NCBI GenBank assembly: GCA_964359785.1 | Contig: CAYHWL010000036.1 | Span: forward strand, 1-13,251 | DNA: 13,251 nt | Direction of reading: 5' to 3' | Source: JACQSU01 sp964359785 | Lineage (GTDB): Archaea > Nanobdellota > Nanobdellia > Woesearchaeales > JAGWAF01 | Shown: piece after piece, positions 1 through 6,747 of the stretch | How the letters are laid out: every line of letters starts with the position of its first letter | How positions within the stretch are numbered: position 1 is the stretch's first letter | Program-made: the position numbers and the translations under genes | Notes under the pieces: model-generated | The model's input: only the letters and a program-made list of their open reading frames with translations | Databases searched by the model: none | Told to the model about the DNA's origin: nothing

Positions 1-1394
1 CCGGTTACGCTCACTTGCTGTTCTTCTTCTTTTGGTTTTTCCTTTGGGGGCTCATATTTGTAGGGGAGTTTCTCTCCTGCCTCTTCAAGGTATTTCTTGA
101 GTTCGTCTCCAAGTGAGTCGATGGCTTCTTTTAGGGAGCTGTCGATTGTGCTGATCAGCTCAAAGTCTTCGTCATGCCTCATGTTAGTATATTCGTCGAT
201 CTGTTTTCTGGTCCACGCATATCCCCTCCACACGACTTCGAATCTTCCCATATGGAGCGGTCCGCGCCCTTGATAATCGGGGGTCACAAATGGCATCGTC
301 GGTGTGCTGCGGTAGTTGAATGTCAGGAGGAGGCAGGCATATACACTGGAATTCTCTTTTGGCAGTTGGTATGCCAGCACCTCGATCTCTACTGTGGAGC
401 TCTCGAATGCGCCGATCAATTCTGATGAGTCCATCTTTTTTTGTGATAAGGAGAGTCTTTTGATGTGTTTGAGGTATGGTTTCACCCAGTTCAGGTACAA
501 GAGGATCGAGTCGTAATGCTGTCGGAGATATTTCAACGTTTGCTTCTCACGAGTCATTATCTCTTTGTATGTCTCATCTCGCCATCGGAGGTATTGGTAC
601 AGTTTCCTTGCCAGCACCTCTTTTAGTTTGGAGTTGAACTGGAAGTCTTTGTTGTTCACAATCTTGTCGATATCCTCTGTGGTCTTAGGGTGTATGGAGA
701 AGAATAAGTCCGGCAGTGGTGTGAATCCGACCTGCGTGCCCATCCCGTAGACTGATCCTGCGCTTTTTGTCCCTCCTTCTACCAGATCGACATACATCCC
801 CTTGAGGGCGATCTCTCCAAGCACGCGGACTTTTTCATCGGCGCCTGTGGCGTCCTCATAGTATTTTTTCCTCTCCCTGATCCAGCGTATCTCGCGCACT
901 ATCTGGAATAGGTCTTTTACGAGTCTGCCTATAGTGGCAAGATACTGCGCCACTTTATCCTGCGCAAGTCCCAGACGCTGCGCGCTCACTCCATACATCG
1001 ACGACATCTCCGCCGTCGCGAATACATCTGTGATCTTGATGGTCTGTGGGAACCCAAGGTCTGTGAGGCAGTTCATGCTCCAGAAATAGAAGCTTTCGAT
1101 ATTCTTTTGCGCTGTCTCGTGGATGAGTCTGTGCCATTTCACTGGTGTGGGGTATCCAGTCAGCACGATCTGGTCGCTTGTCTTGTCTATCCCATGGTTC
1201 GCGGCGAATTTATCTATATCGACTACTGGTTCCCCCTCCTCCGCTTTCTTGGCATTGGCGTGCTCTATATCCCGCAGCTTTTGGTATCTCTCGAATTTGG
1301 TCTTGAGTTTAGTGAATGTCTCCTTCTCATCCTTGGCCAGGAATCCATGGATTATCAAGCGTCTGCTTCCGGATAGGTCTTCTGCTTCATCCAT
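1..1394 (-). CDS. Large uncharacterised protein, C-terminus beyond window
   Basis: I do not recognise this protein. The minus strand is open from ATG 1394 to the left edge with no stop, giving 464 residues and an incomplete C-terminus. It has no signal peptide or membrane helix and looks soluble and helix-rich. Charged helical stretches lie at about residues 142-180 and 255-315, and a Trp/Tyr-rich central part surrounds them. A Lys/Glu/Pro-rich segment at 440-460 resembles a linker to a further domain. The start is well supported: ATG directly follows the YhbY stop (TGAATG), and a GGAGG site at 1403-1407 lies 8 nt upstream. It is the third gene of the antiporter-YhbY operon and is probably translationally coupled. 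Strong coding evidence comes from the unbroken frame, while short rightward open frames over it are shadows. Function unknown. Confidence 0.88.
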   Translation of the reverse strand, partial: MDEAEDLSGSRRLIIHGFLAKDEKETFTKLKTKFERYQKLRDIEHANAKKAEEGEPVVDIDKFAANHGIDKTSDQIVLTGYPTPVKWHRLIHETAQKNIESFYFWSMNCLTDLGFPQTIKITDVFATAEMSSMYGVSAQRLGLAQDKVAQYLATIGRLVKDLFQIVREIRWIRERKKYYEDATGADEKVRVLGEIALKGMYVDLVEGGTKSAGSVYGMGTQVGFTPLPDLFFSIHPKTTEDIDKIVNNKDFQFNSKLKEVLARKLYQYLRWRDETYKEIMTREKQTLKYLRQHYDSILLYLNWVKPYLKHIKRLSLSQKKMDSSELIGAFESSTVEIEVLAYQLPKENSSVYACLLLTFNYRSTPTMPFVTPDYQGRGPLHMGRFEVVWRGYAWTRKQIDEYTNMRHDEDFELISTIDSSLKEAIDSLGDELKKYLEEAGEKLPYKYEPPKEKPKEEEQQVSVT

Positions 1395-1652
1395 TCATTT
1401 GTCCTCCGCAAGGACTATGATGTTTCCTATCTGGTCCACTAGTTTTGCGCCGCATTTTGCCGTAAGAGTGGCAGCGATGTCTTTTTTCTCTTGGGCTTTG
1501 CTTGTCATGAGGCGTATCTTGATTAGCTTGCGCTTTTTGAGGAGGTTTATGGCTTCGTCCACGACAGTGGTAGTCACTCCGTTCTTGCCTATCCTCATGG
1601 CGGGTTCCAGTGTCCTTGCGATCGCTCTTTGTTCTTTTGTTTTCTTATCCAT
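1395..1652 (-). CDS. YhbY/CRM-domain RNA-binding protein
   Basis: An 85-residue protein that is essentially one CRM (YhbY) domain, an IF3-C-like RNA-binding fold. The family binds rRNA or pre-ribosomal particles in bacteria and occurs as short single-domain proteins in archaea. Visible hallmarks are the IGKNGVT loop at residues 21-27 (the GxxG RNA-contacting loop), the preceding LEPAMR strand, a helix rich in Lys, and the closing strand GNIIVLAEDK at the C-terminus. The length is normal for archaeal members. Its ATG lies inside the last codons of the antiporter gene (8 nt overlap), with an AAGGAG site 8 nt upstream. Its TGA is followed immediately by the next gene's ATG. Likely role: ribosome assembly. 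Family assignment is firm; the exact RNA target is not known. Confidence 0.9.
   Translation of the reverse strand: MDKKTKEQRAIARTLEPAMRIGKNGVTTTVVDEAINLLKKRKLIKIRLMTSKAQEKKDIAATLTAKCGAKLVDQIGNIIVLAEDK
1403..1407 (-). promoter_or_regulatory. Shine-Dalgarno site for the large uncharacterised gene
   Basis: Reads GGAGG on the minus strand, 8 nt before ATG 1394, inside the end of the YhbY gene. It decides the start among three closely spaced ATGs at 1398, 1394 and 1390; only the 1394 frame stays open. Confidence 0.75.
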
Positions 1653-3285
1653 TTTTCAGGCTCCTTATGTGTTGTTCTTTGATTTTGCTAAGTTTGGCTG
1701 GCGTCACATGGCCATTGTCCATCATAAATGCGATGTGCTGTCCGGATAAGGCGTTTGGTAGTATGACATAATCTACTTTGTGTTTATACAACAGTCTAGC
1801 CTCATCGTCGCTGGATGCGCAGGCGAGGAGCATCGATTTTGGGTTGTGCATCATCTTGTTCTTTGCGATATGCAGGTTCGCCTCAAAACTTGGGGTCGTG
1901 CTTATGATGGTCTTTGCGCTCTTGAGATTGAGTGAATCGAAAAAGTGCGGGTCGCTTGCGTCTGCGAATTTGCATGGGATTCCTTTTGCACAGAGCCGCT
2001 CGATCACATCGGGGTTGTGATCCACTATCACATAAGGGATCTTGTTTTTGGCTAGCATTTTTTGTATGTGTGCGCCGGTCCTATCGCATCCTATGAGCAC
2101 CACTTTTGGGTCTGCTCCCAATTTTTTGGCAGGCTCGTTTTTTTGGTATTTGCGCAGCATAGGTTCGATCACGGCGACTATGCTCCTCTCCTTTGACACC
2201 GCGTAGCTTGTGAGTATGATGCTTGTCATAGTGGCAAGGGTGATCGCGCTTGCGAATGGTCCGCTTATGCTTCCTGCGCCAAGGCCTACGCTGGCGATGA
2301 TAAGTGAGAACTCGGATATCTGCCCAAGGGGTATTCCGGTCTTGATGGATGTGCTTGCGTTGTATCCGGCGAGCATGGATAGTGCCCCTATGATCACTGG
2401 TTTTATCACCGCGACGACCACGAGCATGGCAAGGACAGCCAGCGGCATGCTAAGCGCGTCGCCTATGACCAGTTCGACTCCTAGTGAGACAAAAAACAAT
2501 GCGGCGAAAAAGTCCCTCATTGGTTTTACCCGTAATGAGACTTCGAGTGAATAGTTGTATGGCGCGATCATTATTCCAGCTAGGAATCCTCCTATCGCTG
2601 GGCTAAATCCAAGTGCGCTTGCAAGGGCGATGAATCCAAAGAGCAGTGCGCAGGACAACAGGATTATCACTTCGCCGCTTTTTAGCGCGTGCGCGAATAG
2701 TCGTGGGACAGCGATGGCTCCGCACACATAGGCGGCGAGGAATAACACCATCAGTTTGAGTAGTGGGATCAGGAACCCTTCTGCCTGCGCTCCCACAAGC
2801 GGCAGTGCGAGGATGGCTATGAGGTCTTGGACGAGCATCACGCTTATGGCAAGTTTTGCGTGTAGGGAATCTGTCCAGCGTTTCTCTTCAAGGATCTTCA
2901 CCACCACGACAGTGCTTGAGAACGCGATCACGACGCCCATCAGGAGCGATTCAGTCGAATTGAGGCCTATCAATTTGCCAAGGGCAAAGCCTATTAGACT
3001 TACCACTGCGACTTGCGTGACAGTGACTGCGATGATCTTCTTGCTTGCTTGCGCAAGGGATCGCGGGTTTAGTTGCAGTCCGACGACAAATAACAGCATG
3101 GCCATGCCGATATCTGCGAAGAAGTGCAGCGTCGGATTTGGCGAGAGGAGCCCAAGGATGCTTGGTCCCAAGATAAGCCCGGCTATGATATAAGCTGGGA
3201 TGAGAGGTTGTTTTAGTCTTGCGAGTACTAGCGCGCACAGAGCGCTCACTGCTAGGATCAAGGTCAATTCTACCACTAGCGACAT
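1645..3285 (-). CDS. Kef-type cation:proton antiporter with C-terminal TrkA-N domain
   Basis: A 546-residue CPA2-family membrane antiporter that probably exchanges K+ or Na+ for H+. Residues 1 to about 380 form about 12 hydrophobic segments, including FVVGLQL near residue 67, SSTVVVVKILEEK near 124 and LVQDLIAIL near 152. In this family the Asp of the QD pair is the ion-binding acid. Residues about 410-520 form a TrkA-N Rossmann domain beginning VVLIGCDRTG, with the strand-end acid in VIVDHNPD. The second glycine of the usual GxGxxG is Asp here (GCDRTG), so nucleotide binding may be altered. It is the first gene of a leftward operon with YhbY and the large unknown protein. ATG 3285 is chosen because a TATA box is centred 26 nt upstream. 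Ion specificity cannot be told from sequence. Confidence 0.93.
   Translation of the reverse strand: MSLVVELTLILAVSALCALVLARLKQPLIPAYIIAGLILGPSILGLLSPNPTLHFFADIGMAMLLFVVGLQLNPRSLAQASKKIIAVTVTQVAVVSLIGFALGKLIGLNSTESLLMGVVIAFSSTVVVVKILEEKRWTDSLHAKLAISVMLVQDLIAILALPLVGAQAEGFLIPLLKLMVLFLAAYVCGAIAVPRLFAHALKSGEVIILLSCALLFGFIALASALGFSPAIGGFLAGIMIAPYNYSLEVSLRVKPMRDFFAALFFVSLGVELVIGDALSMPLAVLAMLVVVAVIKPVIIGALSMLAGYNASTSIKTGIPLGQISEFSLIIASVGLGAGSISGPFASAITLATMTSIILTSYAVSKERSIVAVIEPMLRKYQKNEPAKKLGADPKVVLIGCDRTGAHIQKMLAKNKIPYVIVDHNPDVIERLCAKGIPCKFADASDPHFFDSLNLKSAKTIISTTPSFEANLHIAKNKMMHNPKSMLLACASSDDEARLLYKHKVDYVILPNALSGQHIAFMMDNGHVTPAKLSKIKEQHIRSLKNG
1661..1666 (-). promoter_or_regulatory. Shine-Dalgarno site for the YhbY gene
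   Basis: Reads AAGGAG on the minus strand, 8 nt upstream of ATG 1652 and inside the 3' end of the antiporter gene. It shows that internal operon genes in this genome use SD-led initiation, in contrast to the leaderless first genes. Confidence 0.75.
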
Positions 3286-3307
3286 GTCTTATCCATTCGT
3301 CGGCTGG

Positions 3308-3315
3308 TATATAAG
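3308..3315 (-). promoter_or_regulatory. TATA box of the antiporter operon
   Basis: Reads CTTATATA on the minus strand, centred about 26 nt before ATG 3285, so transcription should begin at or next to the start codon (leaderless). No SD-like sequence lies between them. Confidence 0.6.
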
Positions 3316-3432
3316 TCTATTGGCGAGCTTTAGACGGACTTATCACCTAAGCCGGCTGTGTTTCGTATCAACCGACCATTCCTTATCCTTGTAAGATGTC
3401 ACCAGAAAATTTTCGGTTTTTCCGAGGAAACG

Positions 3433-3441
3433 CATATAAAT
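3433..3441 (+). promoter_or_regulatory. TATA box of the DUF5678-protease pair
   Basis: CATATAAAT preceded by a purine-rich GGAAACG stretch that could serve as a TFB recognition element. It is centred 26 nt before ATG 3463, which selects that start over upstream in-frame codons and predicts a leaderless message. Confidence 0.65.
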
Positions 3442-3462
3442 TCAGCTTACACAGATTTTGGA

Positions 3463-3657
3463 ATGGGCAAAAACCTTGACTATTTCCAAAGATCGGATCT
3501 TACCCGCTATGCTGGCGAGTGGGTGGTAATCTGCAAGGAGCAGGTGGTGGCTCACGGCAAGGACTTGCAGAAAGTCGTTGCATTGGCAAGACAGCTCTAT
3601 CCAGAAGAGATTCCATTTGTCGATAAGGTTTCAGACGGGAAGGTCTGGTTGTATTGA
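3463..3657 (+). CDS. DUF5678 domain protein
   Basis: A 64-residue protein matching the small DUF5678 family. Residues 16-55 hold the characteristic core: YAGEWVVI, a short turn, then QVVAHGKDLQKVVALARQLYP, where a beta hairpin carrying the Trp is followed by an amphipathic helix. The family has no established biochemical function; it is usually a short stand-alone protein. The frame is open from 3358, but ATG 3463 is preferred because the TATA box lies 26 nt upstream and the conserved domain begins just after it. It is followed by an aspartic-protease gene that starts one base after its stop (TGATATG), so the two are almost certainly co-transcribed and coupled. A role as partner, inhibitor or substrate of the protease is an inference. 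Confidence 0.85.
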   Translation: MGKNLDYFQRSDLTRYAGEWVVICKEQVVAHGKDLQKVVALARQLYPEEIPFVDKVSDGKVWLY

Positions 3658-3658
3658 T

Positions 3659-4069
3659 ATGGTGATGAGATACAGTTACCGCGCAGTCACACATTCTGAT
3701 AGGACAACTGTATATCGCCCAGCTATTCCGGTGTCATTGAGAGGCAAATTTATCTTAGACTGCATGGCGATCATTGATTCGGGAGCTGATACTTCCGTGA
3801 TCACTGAAGAGATCGCGCGTTGCCTTGGAATCAGTACGGACGGTCAAATGGCTAGATCGTATGGTGTGGGAGGTTTGGTGACCTCGGTGGATGCTTCTAT
3901 GGATGTTCATGTCTCGATCGGCAATTATTCAAGAAACATCCATATCCCTGTGAAGGTAATCTTGGGGGAGCATAGCTTCCCGGTTCTTTTGGGCAGGGAG
4001 GGCTTTTTTGATGCGTTTCGTGTATTATTTGACCAGGTTAACAGGCGTATAGAATTATTTCCTAATTGA
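3659..4069 (+). CDS. Retropepsin-like aspartic protease (single domain)
   Basis: A 136-residue protein with the clan AA fold. The catalytic motif IIDSGADTSVI has Asp40-Ser-Gly; a flap-like YGVGGLVT follows at 68-75, and the C-terminal signature VLLGREGFFDAF lies at 109-120, followed by a final strand RRIELFP. A single DSG means the active enzyme should be a homodimer, as in retroviral proteases. There is no signal peptide or transmembrane segment, so it is likely cytoplasmic, and no retroelement genes (reverse transcriptase, integrase) are nearby. The start is ATG 3659 or ATG 3665; both follow the DUF5678 stop so closely that coupling is expected. It ends 4 nt before the stop of the convergent NFACT-R gene. 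The substrate is unknown. Confidence 0.85.
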   Translation: MVMRYSYRAVTHSDRTTVYRPAIPVSLRGKFILDCMAIIDSGADTSVITEEIARCLGISTDGQMARSYGVGGLVTSVDASMDVHVSIGNYSRNIHIPVKVILGEHSFPVLLGREGFFDAFRVLFDQVNRRIELFPN

Positions 4070-4073
4070 TTCT

Positions 4074-4874
4074 TCAATCTCTTACAAAGCGGAACTCTCC
4101 AGAAGGCAGCACGCGCACTATCTCATCGACATCCGCGTCGATTTTCTTGGCTATCTGTTTTGCGATATCGCTTGGCTTCTTGTCTCCCTGCTCCACTCGG
4201 ACGACAGTCTTGCAGTGCGCTTTGACTGCGGAGTAAGGCCCGCCCATCACAAAGCCATCCGCGTCGACTCCAAGCGCGAGGTTCACTTTGTTGTCCACGT
4301 AGTTCGCTTTTCCCCTTATGACAAAAGCTCCTCGGGTCAGATATTCTCCGCTTTGGGCTGTCTTGCTCACCTGTTCAGGTGTGACCCAGAATACATCTTG
4401 CGCTCCCATTCCAAGTTTCCATGCGCGTGAGAATGTGCATGTCGCGTCGGCGGCTTCACGTATCGATTCAGGACTGGCTTTTTTCCCGCCTGTCTTCACC
4501 ACAAAAAATGGCGATCCGGCCATGTCTGTATGGAAGACTAGGTCTCCAGGTTCGGCGTGTTTTTTTATCAGCACCTCATTTGAGGTGGCGTCGCGTCCTC
4601 CTACTGCGAGCAGTCCGTCGCTTGTGACAAACCATCTGAACTTGTGATACCATTTCTGGGGGCGGCTTGCTCTTTGGGCTTTCTCTTCCTCTTTCTTGTT
4701 GAGAAGCTCTATCTCCTCTTCTTTTTTCTCCTCAAGCCTATTTAGTTCAGCGCGGTATCGATCCACTGTCTTTTGCGCGCCTTCCATCTTGTGTTTGGCT
4801 TTTTTGGATTCCTCAAAGTAGTGCGCGGCGTTTTGTTCCACCGTCTCGTTGATCCGGAGTTTGACTTGCATCAT
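4074..4874 (-). CDS. Stand-alone NFACT-R (DUF814) protein, C-terminal half of Rqc2/RqcH family
   Basis: A 266-residue protein equal to the C-terminal part of Rqc2/NEMF/RqcH. Residues about 11-72 match the family's coiled coil, entering with the typical NAAHYFEESKKAKHKMEGA stretch and continuing into a Lys/Glu-rich coil. Residues about 74-185 are the NFACT-R domain, with KFRWFVTSDG, VGGRDATSNE, GDLVFHTDMAGSPF and SGEYLTRGAF. A basic tail follows. Full-length archaeal proteins are typically over 600 residues and begin with an NFACT-N domain and helix-hairpin-helix region; both are absent, and no remnant lies upstream because the AlaRS promoter starts there. Start: MM, ATG 4874 or 4871; the latter is about 26 nt from a TATA box. 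Either the N-terminal half is encoded elsewhere (split gene) or this is an independent NFACT-R protein. Confidence 0.85.
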   Translation of the reverse strand: MMQVKLRINETVEQNAAHYFEESKKAKHKMEGAQKTVDRYRAELNRLEEKKEEEIELLNKKEEEKAQRASRPQKWYHKFRWFVTSDGLLAVGGRDATSNEVLIKKHAEPGDLVFHTDMAGSPFFVVKTGGKKASPESIREAADATCTFSRAWKLGMGAQDVFWVTPEQVSKTAQSGEYLTRGAFVIRGKANYVDNKVNLALGVDADGFVMGGPYSAVKAHCKTVVRVEQGDKKPSDIAKQIAKKIDADVDEIVRVLPSGEFRFVRD

Positions 4875-4892
4875 ACTTGGCTGTCTTTTCCC

Positions 4893-4901
4893 TTTTTAAA
4901 G
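4893..4901 (-). promoter_or_regulatory. TATA box of the NFACT-R gene
   Basis: Reads CTTTAAAAA on the minus strand, centred about 26 nt before ATG 4871 and 22-23 nt before ATG 4874. It lies back to back with the AlaRS TATA box in a 72 bp spacer. Confidence 0.5.
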
Positions 4902-4916
4902 AGATTGGCCATCAGA

Positions 4917-4924
4917 TTTATAAA
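4917..4924 (+). promoter_or_regulatory. TATA box of the AlaRS gene
   Basis: TTTATAAA centred about 26 nt upstream of ATG 4947. This rules out translation from the upstream in-frame ATG at 4773, which lies inside the NFACT-R gene, and predicts a leaderless AlaRS message. Confidence 0.65.
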
Positions 4925-4946
4925 AAGTGCATCGCTTCCCTTTTAC

Positions 4947-6713
4947 ATGGACGCAAAGACCCTAAAGCGGAAGTATCTTGATTTCTTCAAGAGCAAGAAT
5001 CATGCGGTGATCCAAAGCGCGTCTTTGATCCCTGATAACGATCCTACAGTTCTTTTCACGACAGCTGGCATGCATCCGCTTGTCCCTTTCTTGATGGGCG
5101 AGCCGCATCCCGTCGGAAAGCGCCTCACCGATGTGCAGAAGTGTATCCGTACCGTAGATATTGACAACATAGGCGATGCGAGCCATTGCACCTTCTTTGA
5201 GATGCTTGGCAACTGGAGTCTAGGCGACTACTTCAAGAAAGAAGTTATAGGTTGGTCGTACGAGTTCCTCACCAAGGAGCTTGGTTTCGATCCAAAGAAG
5301 CTCTTCGTCACGGTCTTTTCAGGGGACGCTGACGCTCCTAAAGATGATGAATCAGCGTCTATGTGGAAGAGTTTAGGCATCCCCGATGATCGCATCTATT
5401 TTCTTCCAAAAGAGGATAATTGGTGGGGCCCTGCGGGCACTACTGGTCCTTGCGGCCCATGCACTGAGATGTTTATCGATTCTGGCAAAGAGAAATGCGG
5501 CAAGCATTGCCGTCCAGGCTGTGGGTGCGGCAAATATTTTGAGATCTGGAATGACGTGTTTCTGGAGTTCAACAAGGTGGCAGAGGGTAAATTCGAGAAG
5601 CTCAAACAACAGAACGTTGACACTGGTATGGGTGTGGAACGCACTGTCGCTATGCTTGAAGGCAAAAAATCTGTTTACGACACAGAGCTTTTCTTGCCAA
5701 TCATTGACAAGATAAAGGATCTTGGCGGTCTGTCAAATCTAGATGATGCGCAGACCAGGAGCATCCGTATCATCACTGACCACATGCGGGCATCGACCAT
5801 GATTCTTGGCGATGAGCGAGGCATCACTCCAAGTAATGTCGATCAAGGCTATATTTTGAGGAGATTCATCAGAAGGGCTATTCGGCATGGGAATCTTCTT
5901 GGCATCAAGGGAGATTTATGCCGTCCGATATCAAAAGTGGTCATCGACATGTATAAAGATGATTATCCTGAATTGGAGAGGAACAAGCGGTTCATCATGG
6001 ATGAGCTCCTAAAAGAGGAAGAGCGTTTCAGGCAGACCCTGGAGCGTGGGCTAAAAGAATTCGATAAGCTCGCCGCCGAAAACAAAGATATCAGCGGTAA
6101 GGATGCTTTCCTTTTGTTCCAATCGTATGGTTTTCCATTCGAGATGGTGCGCGAGCTTGCGACCGAGAAGGGTCTCAAAGTCGATGAGGAGGCCTACAAC
6201 AAAGAGTTTGAGCATCATCAGGAGTTATCACGTAAGGGTGCGGAACAAAAATTCAAAGGTGGACTCTCTGAAGCGAGTGAAGTGACTGCCCGGCTCCATA
6301 CTGCTACTCATCTATTAGGCGAAGCGATCAGACGCGTCTTAAAAAACAAGGATATCCGTCAGAAGGGTTCGAATATCACTCCAGAGCGTTTAAGATACGA
6401 TTTCAATTTTGATCGCAAGCTCACTTCAGAGGAATTAAAATCGATTGAACATGAAGTGAACAAGGCGATCAAGGAATCCGTTTCGATCCAAAAAGAGGAG
6501 CTGGATTTGGATAAAGCCTTGAACTCCGGCGCGCAGGCGGAGTTTGGCGCCAAGTATCCTCCAAAAGTCAGTGTCTACACGATGGGCGCTTTCTCAAAGG
6601 AGATCTGCACGGGCCCTCATGCGAGCAATACAAAGGATCTTGGCCATTTCAAGATCATAAAAGAAGAGGCTGTGGCGGCTGGCATCAGGCGTATCAAGGC
6701 CGTCTTAGAGTGA
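4947..6713 (+). CDS. alaS: Alanine--tRNA ligase, compact form with intact editing site
   Basis: A 588-residue class II synthetase that charges tRNA-Ala. The aminoacylation core has FEMLGNWSLGDYFK (84-97, motif 2 region) and VDTGMGVERTVAML (224-237, motif 3). A Cys4 cluster (C184, C188, C192, C194) just before the EIWNDVFLEF segment probably binds zinc. The editing domain keeps its metal ligands: H451 and H455 in HTATHLL, then C554 and H558 in CTGPH. Two parts of ordinary AlaRS (about 850-900 residues) are missing: the beta-barrel piece between the tRNA-recognition and editing domains, where KFKGGLSEASEVTARL runs straight into the editing domain, and the whole C-Ala domain with its oligomerisation coil. 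The protein ends at RRIKAVLE. The phrasing QKGSNITPERLRYDF resembles compact AlaRS of candidate-phyla-radiation bacteria, suggesting transfer. The start is fixed by the TATA box. Confidence 0.95.
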   Translation: MDAKTLKRKYLDFFKSKNHAVIQSASLIPDNDPTVLFTTAGMHPLVPFLMGEPHPVGKRLTDVQKCIRTVDIDNIGDASHCTFFEMLGNWSLGDYFKKEVIGWSYEFLTKELGFDPKKLFVTVFSGDADAPKDDESASMWKSLGIPDDRIYFLPKEDNWWGPAGTTGPCGPCTEMFIDSGKEKCGKHCRPGCGCGKYFEIWNDVFLEFNKVAEGKFEKLKQQNVDTGMGVERTVAMLEGKKSVYDTELFLPIIDKIKDLGGLSNLDDAQTRSIRIITDHMRASTMILGDERGITPSNVDQGYILRRFIRRAIRHGNLLGIKGDLCRPISKVVIDMYKDDYPELERNKRFIMDELLKEEERFRQTLERGLKEFDKLAAENKDISGKDAFLLFQSYGFPFEMVRELATEKGLKVDEEAYNKEFEHHQELSRKGAEQKFKGGLSEASEVTARLHTATHLLGEAIRRVLKNKDIRQKGSNITPERLRYDFNFDRKLTSEELKSIEHEVNKAIKESVSIQKEELDLDKALNSGAQAEFGAKYPPKVSVYTMGAFSKEICTGPHASNTKDLGHFKIIKEEAVAAGIRRIKAVLE

Positions 6714-6717
6714 TATC

Positions 6718-6725
6718 TTTTTATC
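6718..6725 (+). promoter_or_regulatory. Weak TATA-like box before the 128-residue unknown gene
   Basis: TTTTTATC directly after the AlaRS stop, centred about 26 nt before ATG 6748. The T-run could equally help terminate the AlaRS transcript. Weak on its own; it is supported only by the spacing seen in other genes here. Confidence 0.3.
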
Positions 6726-6747
6726 ATGTTGATGATTCTTTTGCATG

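Larger units (their letters stand above)
3286..3462. other. Divergent intergenic region with two promoters and a small hairpin
   Basis: This 177 bp spacer separates the leftward antiporter operon from the rightward DUF5678-protease pair. It holds a TATA box near each end. At 3410-3430, just upstream of the rightward TATA box, TTTTCGG and CCGAGGAAA can pair around a T5 loop with a two-base bulge; this may be an operator or chance. I see no gene in it. Confidence 0.5.

Noticed and set aside
1123..1749. Rightward 208-residue open frame
   Set aside because: It is antisense to three tightly coupled leftward genes that have SD sites, and the translation is low-complexity Ser/Leu-rich shadow sequence.
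2756..3193. Rightward 145-residue frame in the antiporter gene
   Set aside because: Shadow of the hydrophobic antiporter coding sequence, rich in Thr/Ser as expected from the complement.
3659..4069. Retroelement or provirus origin of the retropepsin
   Set aside because: No reverse transcriptase, integrase or long repeats are nearby; the DSG protease alone is a known cellular family in prokaryotes.
4773..4946. N-terminal extension of AlaRS by 58 residues
   Set aside because: It lies antisense to the NFACT-R gene, and a TATA box 26 nt before ATG 4947 places transcription start after it; the family's N-terminus begins at 4947.
6360..6380. GGTTCGAAT resembling a tRNA T-loop
   Set aside because: It lies within the AlaRS coding sequence and no acceptor, D or anticodon arms can be built around it.
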